DNA from: Dinoroseobacter sp034111085
Lineage (GTDB): Bacteria; Pseudomonadota; Alphaproteobacteria; Rhodobacterales; Rhodobacteraceae
NCBI GenBank assembly: GCA_034111085.1
Contig: JAWUXZ010000012.1
Coordinates: 1 to 64,000, forward strand
DNA: 64,000 bases
Direction of reading: 5' to 3'
Part shown: in pieces, positions 16,616 to 24,296 of the stretch
Numbering within the stretch: position 1 is the first letter of the stretch
How the letters are laid out: each line of letters opens with the position of its first letter
The notes under the pieces: model-generated
The model's database searches: none
The model's input: the letters and a program-made list of their open reading frames with translations, nothing else
Told to the model about the DNA's origin: nothing
Made by a program: the position numbers and the translations under genes

Positions 16616-18070
16616 CTACACCCCCGTTGCCGGAATGCCGGTCCGCACCACCGGTGTCGGTGCGGTCAATTCTTTCCACGTACTCAACGCCTTATTGACC
16701 GTGCCATTGGCCTCACGCGCCACAAACTGGCCGTGGCCTTCCTGCGTGCGGATCTCGCCATCATAGACCGCGACATGTCCACGCGTCAGGGTAAAGCGCG
16801 GCAGGCCTTTGACCTGATGTCCCTCGAACACATTGTAATCAATGGAGGATTGTTGGTTAGACGCAGAAATTGTTTTCGACTTCTCAGGGTCCCACACAAC
16901 CAAATCCGCATCCGAACCCACAAGAATGGCCCCCTTCTTCGGATAGCAGTTCAGAATCTTCGCAATATTGGTCGAGGTCACTGCCACGAACTCATTCGGC
17001 GTCAAGCGCCCCGTGCCAACCCCTTGTGTCCAGAGCAGCGGCAAGCGATCTTCCAAGCCCCCGGTTCCATTGGGAATTTTCGAGAAATCACCAAGCCCCG
17101 AGCGTTTCTGTTCAGTTGTAAATGCGCAGTGATCCGTGGCCACAACCGACAGCGATCCACTCATCAAACCCGCCCAAAGACTGTCTTGGTGCTTTTTGTT
17201 GCGAAACGGTGGCGACATTACACGGCGCGCGGCATGGTCCCAATCCTTGTCGAAATACTCGGACTCGTCGAGGATCAGGTGCTGAATCAACGGCTCCCCC
17301 CAAACGCGTTTACCCTGCATTCGTGCGCGACGGACCGCTTCATGTGCCTCTTCACAGGATGTATGCACAACATATAGTGGCACGCCTGCCATATCAGCGA
17401 TCATAATTGCGCGGTTCGTCGCTTCGCCTTCGACTTGCGATGGGCGAGAATATGCGTGCGCTTCGGGTCCAGTGTTGCCCGCTGCGAGCAGCTTAGCCGT
17501 CATTTCCGCTACAACATCGCCGTTTTCGGCATGGACCATGGCAATACCACCAAGTTCAGCTAAGCGGTTGAAAGACGAGAACAATTCGTCGTCATTCACC
17601 ATCAATGCGCCCTTGTAGGCCAGGAAGTGTTTGAAGGTGGTAATGCCGCGGTCCTGAATGACCGATTTCATGTCGTTAAAGACCTGCTCGCCCCACCACG
17701 TCACCGCCATGTGGAACGAGTAATCGCAGTTCGCACGCGTCGATTTGTTGTCCCACCGCTTGAGCGCATCATGCAGCCCTTCGCCTTGATTTGGCAGGCA
17801 AAAATCGACAACCATCGTGGTGCCACCCGCCAGACCAGCGCGCGTTCCACTCTCGAAATCATCCGTAGAATAGGTGCCCATAAACGGCATCTCAAGATGC
17901 ACATGCGGATCAATTCCGCCGGGCATGACGTAGCAGCCGGTCGCGTCCAATTCCTCGCCACCGCTCAAGTTAGGGCCGATCTCGGTGATCACCCCGTCCT
18001 CGATCCGCACATCCGCCTTATAGCTCAGATCGGCGGTGACGACGGTTCCGTTCTTGATGATCTTGGTCAT
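16616..18070 (-). CDS. hydA: Dihydropyrimidinase (D-hydantoinase)
   Basis: HydA opens the ring of dihydrouracil or dihydrothymine to N-carbamoyl-beta-amino acids, the second step of reductive pyrimidine degradation. The 484-residue amidohydrolase has the metal motif GGIDPHVHLEMPF (about residue 55), the probable carboxylated lysine in FKHFLAYKGALM (about 150), metal histidines in YVVHTSCEEA and near 240, and the aspartate motif VVATDHCAF near 315. The start ATG at 18070 has GAGGG upstream. It follows hyuC by 69 bases and precedes the ABC ATPase gene, forming one operon with them. Confidence 0.93.
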   Translation of the reverse strand: MTKIIKNGTVVTADLSYKADVRIEDGVITEIGPNLSGGEELDATGCYVMPGGIDPHVHLEMPFMGTYSTDDFESGTRAGLAGGTTMVVDFCLPNQGEGLHDALKRWDNKSTRANCDYSFHMAVTWWGEQVFNDMKSVIQDRGITTFKHFLAYKGALMVNDDELFSSFNRLAELGGIAMVHAENGDVVAEMTAKLLAAGNTGPEAHAYSRPSQVEGEATNRAIMIADMAGVPLYVVHTSCEEAHEAVRRARMQGKRVWGEPLIQHLILDESEYFDKDWDHAARRVMSPPFRNKKHQDSLWAGLMSGSLSVVATDHCAFTTEQKRSGLGDFSKIPNGTGGLEDRLPLLWTQGVGTGRLTPNEFVAVTSTNIAKILNCYPKKGAILVGSDADLVVWDPEKSKTISASNQQSSIDYNVFEGHQVKGLPRFTLTRGHVAVYDGEIRTQEGHGQFVAREANGTVNKALSTWKELTAPTPVVRTGIPATGV

Positions 18071-18115
18071 TACTAACCCTCACTATCTTTCATTGTTCTT
18101 AATATATCCCGAGAA

Positions 18116-18132
18116 CTGGAGCATAGCTCCAG
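18116..18132. repeat. Short perfect hairpin between hyuC and hydA
   Basis: CTGGAGC-ATA-GCTCCAG is a seven-base stem with a three-base loop just after the hyuC stop (18140). No T-run follows on the minus strand, so termination is unlikely. It may influence mRNA stability between the two genes. Confidence 0.4.
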
Positions 18133-18139
18133 CGAATTC

Positions 18140-19402
18140 TCACACGACAATCTCCGCCGTCTCGACCACGGCGTGAAACAGCACGTTTGTCCCGGCGGTG
18201 GCCCATTCGGGCGAAATTTCCTCGGCCTCGTTATGCGACAACCCGTCCACACAAGGACACATCACCATCGCTGTGGGGTATACGTCGTTGATCCAGCACG
18301 CATCATGACCAGCACCGGACACGATATCCATATGGCTGTAGCCCAACCGCTCGGCTGCATTGCGCACGGCCGCAACGCACCCCTCGTCAAAGGCGGGCGG
18401 GTCGAATTGGCCGACGATCTCGCACGAAAATTCCACGCCGATCCCTTCGCAAAGACCCGGCGCGCGCGCGTTGAACTCGGCGACCATCGCGTTGAGTTTA
18501 TCCAGCAAGTGGGTGCGCATATCGACTGTGAACACGACTTTGCCGGGGATGATGTTGCGCGAATTTGGATAGACGTCGATATGGCCGATGGCCCCCACCG
18601 CATTTGGCTGGTTCTTCATCGCAATCTCGTGGACCAGCTCGGTTACCAGCGCCAAACCGCGCCCAGCGTTTTTGCGCATATTCATCGGTGTCGAGCCTGT
18701 GTGGCTTTCCTTGCCCGTCACCGTGCATTCGATCCAACGCAGCCCTTGGCCGTGCGTCACGACGCCGATGTCTTTATTTCCGGCCTCTAGAATTGGTCCT
18801 TGCTCAATATGCAGCTCGAAAAACGCGTGCATTTTGCGGTCACCCACAGGCTCGTCCCCGACCCAGCCGATGCGTTTAATCTCGTCGCCGAAGCTTTTTC
18901 CTTCAGCATCGACGCGCGCGTAAGCCCAGCCTTGTGTATGCTTTCCGGCAAATACGCCGGAGGCGAGCATAGCAGGCGCGTAGCGCGTCCCCTCCTCATT
19001 GGTCCAATTCGTCACCACAATCGGATGTTTGGTCTCGATACCGAGGTCATTGAGGCTGCGAATAATCTCTAGCCCGCCAAGCACGCCCAAAACGCCGTCA
19101 TACTTGCCGCCAGTTGGTTGTGTGTCCAAATGACTACCAACATATATTGGCAATGCGTCAGGGTCCGTCCCTTCACGCCGCGCGAACATATTGCCCATCG
19201 TATCGAGCCCCATGGACATGCCCGCGGCCTCACACCACGACTGAAACAGCTTGCGCCCTTCCGCGTCTTCGTCGGTCAGGGTTTGGCGGTTGTTGCCACC
19301 TGCAATACCGGGCCCGATTTTGGCCATTTCCATCAGGCTGTCCCACAGCCGCTCGCCGTTGATTTTGAGGTTCTCACCTGGCGCAGAGCTGGGTGCGGAC
19401 AT
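18140..19402 (-). CDS. hyuC: N-carbamoyl-beta-alanine amidohydrolase (beta-ureidopropionase), M20 family
   Basis: This enzyme cleaves N-carbamoyl-beta-alanine (or its 2-methyl homologue) to beta-alanine, ammonia and carbon dioxide, the last step of the reductive pathway. The 420-residue protein has the metal-binding motifs of the allantoate amidohydrolase/HyuC branch of peptidase family M20: VGSHLDTQPTGGKYDGVLG (about 90-110), NWTNEEGTRY (about 127), FELHIEQGP (about 195) and GAGHDACW with DGLSHNEAEE near the C-terminus. It is the first gene of the operon leading to hydA and the importer, and diverges from rutR across a region holding a RutR palindrome. Confidence 0.9.
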   Translation of the reverse strand: MSAPSSAPGENLKINGERLWDSLMEMAKIGPGIAGGNNRQTLTDEDAEGRKLFQSWCEAAGMSMGLDTMGNMFARREGTDPDALPIYVGSHLDTQPTGGKYDGVLGVLGGLEIIRSLNDLGIETKHPIVVTNWTNEEGTRYAPAMLASGVFAGKHTQGWAYARVDAEGKSFGDEIKRIGWVGDEPVGDRKMHAFFELHIEQGPILEAGNKDIGVVTHGQGLRWIECTVTGKESHTGSTPMNMRKNAGRGLALVTELVHEIAMKNQPNAVGAIGHIDVYPNSRNIIPGKVVFTVDMRTHLLDKLNAMVAEFNARAPGLCEGIGVEFSCEIVGQFDPPAFDEGCVAAVRNAAERLGYSHMDIVSGAGHDACWINDVYPTAMVMCPCVDGLSHNEAEEISPEWATAGTNVLFHAVVETAEIVV

Positions 19403-19508
19403 AGGGCAGCCTTTCTGTCATTCGCTTGGGATCAAACATCTAAGGCGGCGATCATCTCGTCCTTAAGACGAGAGGCGTTGTAGATACGCCAAGGACCGCT
19501 CGATAGTG

Positions 19509-19526
19509 TTTGACCATCTGGTCAAA
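19509..19526. promoter_or_regulatory. RutR operator between hyuC and rutR
   Basis: TTTGACCA-TC-TGGTCAAA is a perfect palindrome with a two-base centre. It matches the consensus known for Escherichia coli RutR, TTGACCAnnTGGTCAA, at every defined position. It lies 107 bases upstream of hyuC and about 140 bases upstream of rutR, so RutR binding could control both directions. RutR is known to lose DNA binding when it binds uracil or thymine. Confidence 0.92.
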
Positions 19527-19662
19527 GTCACGCTAGCACAGAGGGCCGACCAGTCAAGCGCGCCGCTGACATGGGACGAGATACATCTATGGGTCGCGCC
19601 CAATCAGCGCGACGCCTGCACGATTTATAAGCGTGTTATGAATGGGTTGGGAGCGAAAGTTG

Positions 19663-20280
19663 ATGTCAGATACTCCAGCTCGCAAACGCAAGACCCGAAT
19701 CCAAAAGCGCAACAGCGATGCAATTTTGGAAGCTGCCCTCGACATCTTTTCAAAACAAGGTTTCCGCGGGGCAACGTTAGATGAAATCGCAGAGGCTGCG
19801 GGTCTGTCCAAGCCGAATCTGCTATATTATTTTGACAGCAAAGAGGCGATCCATGCCGAGGTGCTCGACGGCCTCATGGACACATGGCTCGACCCACTTC
19901 GCCATCTTGACCCCGAGGGCGACCCCAAGGCGCAACTGCTACAATACCTGCGCCGCAAGCTCGAGATGAGCCGCGATTTACCCCGCGAAAGTCGTCTGTT
20001 TGCCAATGAAATCCTCCAAGGCGCGCCTCGGATTGGCGCAGGCCTTTCAGGCGATCTGAAGACGCTTGTGGACGCAAAGGCTGAAGTCATTCGCGGCTGG
20101 TCCGACACAGGCAAGATTGCGCAGGTCGATCCGTATCACCTAATCATCTCCATCTGGGCGCTGACCCAGCATTACGCGGATTTCGAGGTGCAAGTGCGCG
20201 CCGTGCTCGGCGGCGTCGATCCTTACGAGGGGGCGGAGGCATTTCTGGAAGGCCTCTATGAAAAGCTGCTGACGCCCTAG
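19663..20280 (+). CDS. rutR: RutR, TetR-family pyrimidine-responsive regulator
   Basis: The 205-residue protein has a TetR helix-turn-helix at residues about 15-65 (AILEAALDIFSKQGFRGATL, then GLSKPNLLYYFDSKEAIH) and a RutR-type ligand domain with REVSRLFANEIL-like content (seen as PRESRLFANEILQGAP) and IISIWALTQHYADFEVQV, the region that contacts uracil in RutR. ATG at 19663 is preferred for its GGGAG upstream; ATG at 19642 would add seven residues. It is divergent from hyuC, and a perfect RutR operator lies between them. Confidence 0.93.
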   Translation: MSDTPARKRKTRIQKRNSDAILEAALDIFSKQGFRGATLDEIAEAAGLSKPNLLYYFDSKEAIHAEVLDGLMDTWLDPLRHLDPEGDPKAQLLQYLRRKLEMSRDLPRESRLFANEILQGAPRIGAGLSGDLKTLVDAKAEVIRGWSDTGKIAQVDPYHLIISIWALTQHYADFEVQVRAVLGGVDPYEGAEAFLEGLYEKLLTP

Positions 20281-20538
20281 CGCCGCAGGTCCACGGGTCT
20301 GAATACATGCGTGGCTGAATATCGCGCCGCCTAAAGTTAGCGTTAACCCCTAGCAAACATTTACAGTCGATGGCCCGATCATCGACACCATCTCGCTTTT
20401 GGTCTGTTCCGCACCATCGAATGCCGCACACAATTCGTTTTCATCTGTAATCCGAATCACTTGCCCACGAGATGTTGGCCCAAAACTCTTCGTCCGAAGG
20501 GTTTTGGGCATGAGTTTCTTCGTCCTAAAATCGCGCCG
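20281..20538. other. 258-bp convergent intergenic region between rutR and preA
   Basis: No gene is recognised. The region separates the convergent rutR and preA genes and holds one long imperfect palindrome (20478-20509), listed separately. The tail repeats part of its sequence (CTTCGTCC at 20518-20525), suggesting a second, degenerate copy. Confidence 0.5.
20478..20509. repeat. 32-bp palindrome, possible terminator or intergenic repeat
   Basis: GCCCAAAAC-T-CTTCG-TC-CGAAG-G-GTTTTGGGC: arms of nine and five bases separated by one T/G mismatch that would pair as G-U in RNA, with a tiny centre. It lies between convergent genes, where a bidirectional terminator is expected, but T-runs are absent. 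Its form also fits a small dispersed intergenic palindrome; copy number elsewhere is not visible here. Confidence 0.6.
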
Positions 20539-21837
20539 TTATTCCGCCGCCTGCGCGCTTGGATTGTTCGGATGGCTCGTCCAGTTGGCATAGGTATCCT
20601 CAACCACTTTACCTGTCCTAGGATCAACTTCACCCGGCTGCATCTCAACCATGGTGATGCAATCCTCAACTGGGCACACATTCACGCACAAGTTGCAGGC
20701 CACGCATTCCGCATCGATCACCTCAAACACGCGGTCGGCGCTCATCGAGATCGCCTGATGGGACGTGTCCTCGCACGCCGCATAGCAACGCCCGCATTTG
20801 ATACAAGCGTCTTGATCGATAACCGCTTTGGTCACGTAATTGAGGTTCAGATACTGCCAATCCGTCACATTCGGCGTCGCGCGACCGACCAGATCTGACA
20901 GCCCCATTTCCTTCTCGTCGAGATATTGCGAAAGCCCCGAAATCATCTCTTCGACGATCTTGAACCCGTAGGTCATCGCTGCCGTGCAGACCTGCACATT
21001 CCCGGCCCCGAGCGACAAGAACTCGGCCGCATCGCGCCATGTCGTGATCCCGCCAATTCCAGATATTGGCATGCCAGCTGTCTCGGCATCACGCGCGATC
21101 TCGGCCACCATGTTAAGCGCAATCGGCTTGACTGCCGGGCCGCAATATCCACCGTGCGATCCTTTACCGTCGATACTTGGCTCTGGGGAGAAGCTGTCCA
21201 AGTTGACCGACGTGATCGAGCTGATCGTGTTGATCAGGCTCACGGCGTCCGCCCCACCGGTTTTCGCGGCCCTTGCGGGGTAGCGCACATCCGTAATGTT
21301 AGGCGTCAGTTTCACGATGACTGGCATGCGGGTGTACTGCTTGCACCAGCGCGCGACCATCTCAATGTATTCAGGGACTTGGCCGACAGCGGCCCCCATG
21401 CCACGCTCGGACATGCCGTGCGGGCAACCGAAATTTAGCTCGATCCCGTCGGCTCCGGTGTCCTCCACAAGCGGCAAGATGTTCTTCCAAGGATCCTCCT
21501 CGCAGGGCACCATCAGCGACACGATCATTGCGCGATCGGGGTAGTCGCGTTTGACCGATTTGATCTCTTGCAGGTTGGTCTCTAGGGGCCTGTCGGTGAT
21601 CAACTCGATATTGTTGAGGCCCAGCAAACGTCGATCCGCGCCGTATATTGCGCCGTAGCGTGGTCCGTTAACGTTCACGACATGGGGATCGAAGCCGAGT
21701 GTTTTCCAGACCACACCGCCCCAACCAGCCTCAAACGCCCGGCGCACGTTGTATTCTTTGTCGGTGGGTGGGGCTGAGGCGAGCCAGAAGGGATTGGGGG
21801 ATTTGATCCCGGCGAAGTCAGAACGCAGGTCAGCCAT
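20539..21837 (-). CDS. preA: NAD-dependent dihydropyrimidine dehydrogenase, subunit PreA
   Basis: PreA with PreT reduces uracil and thymine to the dihydro forms using NADH. The 432-residue protein has a dihydroorotate-dehydrogenase-like FMN barrel (NPFWLASAPPTDKEYNVRRA near the start, LNFGCPHGMSERGMGAA near 130, GIGGITTWRDAAEF near 265) and two 4Fe-4S clusters at the C-terminus (CIKCGRCYAACED and CVACNLCVNVCP). The ATG overlaps the preT stop by one base (TGATG). No eukaryote-like fusion is present; the two subunits are separate as in other bacteria. Confidence 0.95.
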   Translation of the reverse strand: MADLRSDFAGIKSPNPFWLASAPPTDKEYNVRRAFEAGWGGVVWKTLGFDPHVVNVNGPRYGAIYGADRRLLGLNNIELITDRPLETNLQEIKSVKRDYPDRAMIVSLMVPCEEDPWKNILPLVEDTGADGIELNFGCPHGMSERGMGAAVGQVPEYIEMVARWCKQYTRMPVIVKLTPNITDVRYPARAAKTGGADAVSLINTISSITSVNLDSFSPEPSIDGKGSHGGYCGPAVKPIALNMVAEIARDAETAGMPISGIGGITTWRDAAEFLSLGAGNVQVCTAAMTYGFKIVEEMISGLSQYLDEKEMGLSDLVGRATPNVTDWQYLNLNYVTKAVIDQDACIKCGRCYAACEDTSHQAISMSADRVFEVIDAECVACNLCVNVCPVEDCITMVEMQPGEVDPRTGKVVEDTYANWTSHPNNPSAQAAE

Positions 21838-23195
21838 CAGACGTCTCCCATCAGAATTTTATGCATGTTCTCAGCGGCATCACGCCCCTCGGCTACGGCA
21901 GTCACGGTCAGGTCATCGCCGCCTGTGGCGCAATCCCCCCCGGCCCAGACGCCGGGAACGGAAGTCGCACCAGCGCTACCTACCTTTATCTTGCCGCGCT
22001 CCAGCGTCAGTCCTTCGGGCGCATCCGACAGGGTCTGCCCAATCGCGCGCAGCACCATGTCGGCCTCAATCACTTGGGTCTCGCCGGTCATACGCAACTG
22101 GCCATCCACGGTCTCGGTATAGGCAAACTCGACCCCCGCCGCAGACACCGCTTCGGGTTGGGCGTTGTACAAGATCCGAACACCCTTCGCGGTCGCCAAT
22201 TCCTGCTCGTAGATCGACGCACTCATTGCCTCTTTGCCGCGCCGGTAGGCCATCGTGACCTGCTCCGCGCCCAGCAACTTGGCTTGCACTGCTGCATCCA
22301 CCGCCGTCATACCGCCGCCGATCACGACCACGCGTCGGCCAACCTCGACATCAGTCTTGTCTTTCGACTGGCGCAGTGCAGCGATAAAATCGACCGCGTT
22401 CATTGCGCCGCCGCGGTCGCCACCATCGACGCTTAGGGCATTAACGCCGCCAAGCCCCATGCCGAGGAACACAGCATCATGGCTTTCCTGCAAGACCGCA
22501 AGGCTTAGGTCACCGCCCAACTTGGCGTCGTAATGTACTGTAATGCCGCCGATTTTCAGAAGCCAATCGACCTCGGCTTGGGCGAAATCGTTAACCGTCT
22601 TATAGGCTGCGATCCCGTATTCATTCAGACCACCGCCCTTGGGCTTGGCGTCATATATGTCAACCGCGTGGCCCTTCATCGCAAGGCGGTGCGCGCAAGA
22701 CAGACCCGCAGGCCCTGCCCCAATTACGGCCACCTTTTTGCCGGTCTCGGGCGCGCGCACAAACGGATGCACCCCAGCGCTCATCAGCGTATCGGTCGCA
22801 TGTCGTTGTAGGCGCCCGATTTCCACAGGTTTGCCTTCGGCGGCTTCGCGAACGCAAGCCTCCTCGCAGAGCGTCTCAGTCGGGCAAACCCGGGCGCACA
22901 TCCCGCCAAGGATATTGGCCTCAAAGATGGTTTTCGCCGCCGCCTCAGACGTTCCTGTCGAGATTTGGCGGATAAACAGCGGGATATCGATGGCTGTTGG
23001 ACATGCCGTGATGCAAGGCGCGTCATAGCAGAAATAACACCTGTCAGCGGCAACCGCCGCTTCGTGCCCATCATAGGCCCCGTGCAGATCGGTGAAATTC
23101 TCTGCAATCGCATCGGCTTCAAGCCGTCCGGCAACAACGCCGTTCGTGAAAACATCAGCTGGCATGCGCTGGCTCCCTGTTCTTTGGTTCGACAA
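21837..23195 (-). CDS. preT: NAD-dependent dihydropyrimidine dehydrogenase, subunit PreT
   Basis: PreT is the FAD, NAD(H) and iron-sulfur subunit that passes electrons to PreA. The 452-residue protein belongs to the glutamate synthase small-subunit-like family. It has N-terminal cysteine clusters (CYFCYDAPCITACPT and GGMCARVCPTETLCEEAC), the FAD-binding GAGPAGLSCAHRLAMKG near 155, the NAD-binding VVVIGGGMTAVDAA near 290, and the final GVWAGGDCATGGDDLTV near 410. It is first in the preTA operon; a degenerate RutR-like palindrome lies just upstream. Confidence 0.95.
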   Translation of the reverse strand: MSNQRTGSQRMPADVFTNGVVAGRLEADAIAENFTDLHGAYDGHEAAVAADRCYFCYDAPCITACPTAIDIPLFIRQISTGTSEAAAKTIFEANILGGMCARVCPTETLCEEACVREAAEGKPVEIGRLQRHATDTLMSAGVHPFVRAPETGKKVAVIGAGPAGLSCAHRLAMKGHAVDIYDAKPKGGGLNEYGIAAYKTVNDFAQAEVDWLLKIGGITVHYDAKLGGDLSLAVLQESHDAVFLGMGLGGVNALSVDGGDRGGAMNAVDFIAALRQSKDKTDVEVGRRVVVIGGGMTAVDAAVQAKLLGAEQVTMAYRRGKEAMSASIYEQELATAKGVRILYNAQPEAVSAAGVEFAYTETVDGQLRMTGETQVIEADMVLRAIGQTLSDAPEGLTLERGKIKVGSAGATSVPGVWAGGDCATGGDDLTVTAVAEGRDAAENMHKILMGDV

Positions 23196-23216
23196 AACGA
23201 TGCAACGGGTTCAATT

Positions 23217-23234
23217 TTTTATCAACTGGTAAAA
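23217..23234. promoter_or_regulatory. Probable degenerate RutR operator upstream of preT
   Basis: TTTTATCA-AC-TGGTAAAA has the same spacing as the perfect RutR site at 19509-19526 and differs from TTTGACCA/TGGTCAAA at two positions in one arm and one in the other. It lies 22 bases before the preT start codon, where a repressor site is expected. Assignment is by similarity and context. Confidence 0.6.
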
Positions 23235-23318
23235 TTTTGAACAAGGCCATTTACGTCAAGTTGCCCCAAGCCCTCACCACATCTTGCCCCCCGCGTCCGT
23301 ACGACCGACACTGTGTGG

Positions 23319-24107
23319 ATGCGCGACCTGACCCGTCCCAGTGATCCAGACGCCTCCGGCTATGCCCGGATCATGGCGGTGTTTGGCGCGGTCGCAAAGC
23401 ACGGACCGATGACGCTGGAAAGCGCGGTGGCGCGCACGGGCATCCCGCGCAGTGCGTGTTGGCGCTGCCTGAGCACGCTTGAGGCCGAGGGATGGCTGCA
23501 CCGGCGCTTGCTGGACGGTGCATTTATAACCTCCGCTGCGGCCCATACCCAAATGGGCGCGCCCCCGCCGAGGCCTGAATTTGTCGAGACCCTGATCTCT
23601 CATCTGGCACCACTGGTGCGCAGGGCCCGTACTGAGGCGGATATCGCATTTCTCAATCCGGACGGGACGCTGCAAGTCCTAGATACAACACGCAAAACGC
23701 CCGAAGTGGACGAGGCATTTTTCACCTCGCCCCTGACCCTCGCGGTGTTGATGGTTTGCTCGGCCGACAGCCGCATAGCACGGGTCAATGCGGCATTGGT
23801 AAATGCAACTCCCGAGGATCGCAGCGCCGTCACCTCAGGTCGATTCACCCGCGCCTTGGCTCTCGCAGCCACCCACGGCGAGGTTTGGGCCCCTGACGAG
23901 GGCAGCCTAACCGTCCCGATAGAGGCCGTTGGTGGCGGTGTTGCGGCCCTGCGGCTTGAAGGGTTTGACAACACGAAACGCAGTGAAAACAAACTGCGCG
24001 GGCTGGCTGAAATGCTGCGGATTGCATGTCCTGATCTGATGCCCACCGCACAGACAATCCGAAGTCGACATTGGCCTGTGCGCCGCAATTTTGAAACCCC
24101 ACGCTAG
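23319..24107 (+). CDS. IclR-like transcriptional regulator
   Basis: The 262-residue protein carries an IclR-type winged helix at residues about 15-65: YARIMAVFGAVAKHGPMTLE then TGIPRSACWRCLSTLEAEGW. The C-terminal ligand region is diverged: AFFTSPLTLAVLMV and VPIEAVGGGVAALRLEG are reminiscent of the family, but the usual glycine-rich signature is weak. ATG at 23319 is preferred; GTG at 23313 adds two residues. It is divergent from preT (123 bases), so it could modulate pyrimidine reduction, or the downstream Hint gene 189 bases away. No ligand can be inferred. Confidence 0.7.
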   Translation: MRDLTRPSDPDASGYARIMAVFGAVAKHGPMTLESAVARTGIPRSACWRCLSTLEAEGWLHRRLLDGAFITSAAAHTQMGAPPPRPEFVETLISHLAPLVRRARTEADIAFLNPDGTLQVLDTTRKTPEVDEAFFTSPLTLAVLMVCSADSRIARVNAALVNATPEDRSAVTSGRFTRALALAATHGEVWAPDEGSLTVPIEAVGGGVAALRLEGFDNTKRSENKLRGLAEMLRIACPDLMPTAQTIRSRHWPVRRNFETPR

Positions 24108-24174
24108 GCGAGCCCGGCCCGATTGTGGCGGGACTGCGGCGGCGGTGGTGTGATTTGCGGACTACGGGCGTATA

Positions 24175-24191
24175 ATTCCGACAAGCGGAAT
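24175..24191. promoter_or_regulatory. Inverted repeat upstream of the Hint-domain gene
   Basis: ATTCCG-ACAAG-CGGAAT is a six-base inverted repeat with a five-base spacer, 105 bases before the start of the Hint gene and 68 bases after the IclR-like gene. It has the layout of a dimeric repressor site. The regulator is unknown; the adjacent IclR-like protein is a candidate by position only. The rest of 24108-24296 shows nothing I can assign. Confidence 0.4.
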
Positions 24192-24296
24192 GGGTGTCTT
24201 TAATTCGCCCAATTCTCCTGCCAGCCACTCAAGTAGAACAAAAAATTAGGCGCCGTCGAGCAGGGTCTATCCGCGCATCAGTATTGGAATTTCATC

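Noticed and set aside
18116..18132. Hairpin between hyuC and hydA as a terminator
   Set aside because: No T-run on either side and both genes belong to one pathway; kept only as a structure.
22660..22857. Small minus-strand frames inside preT
   Set aside because: They lie in another frame of preT and carry no motif.
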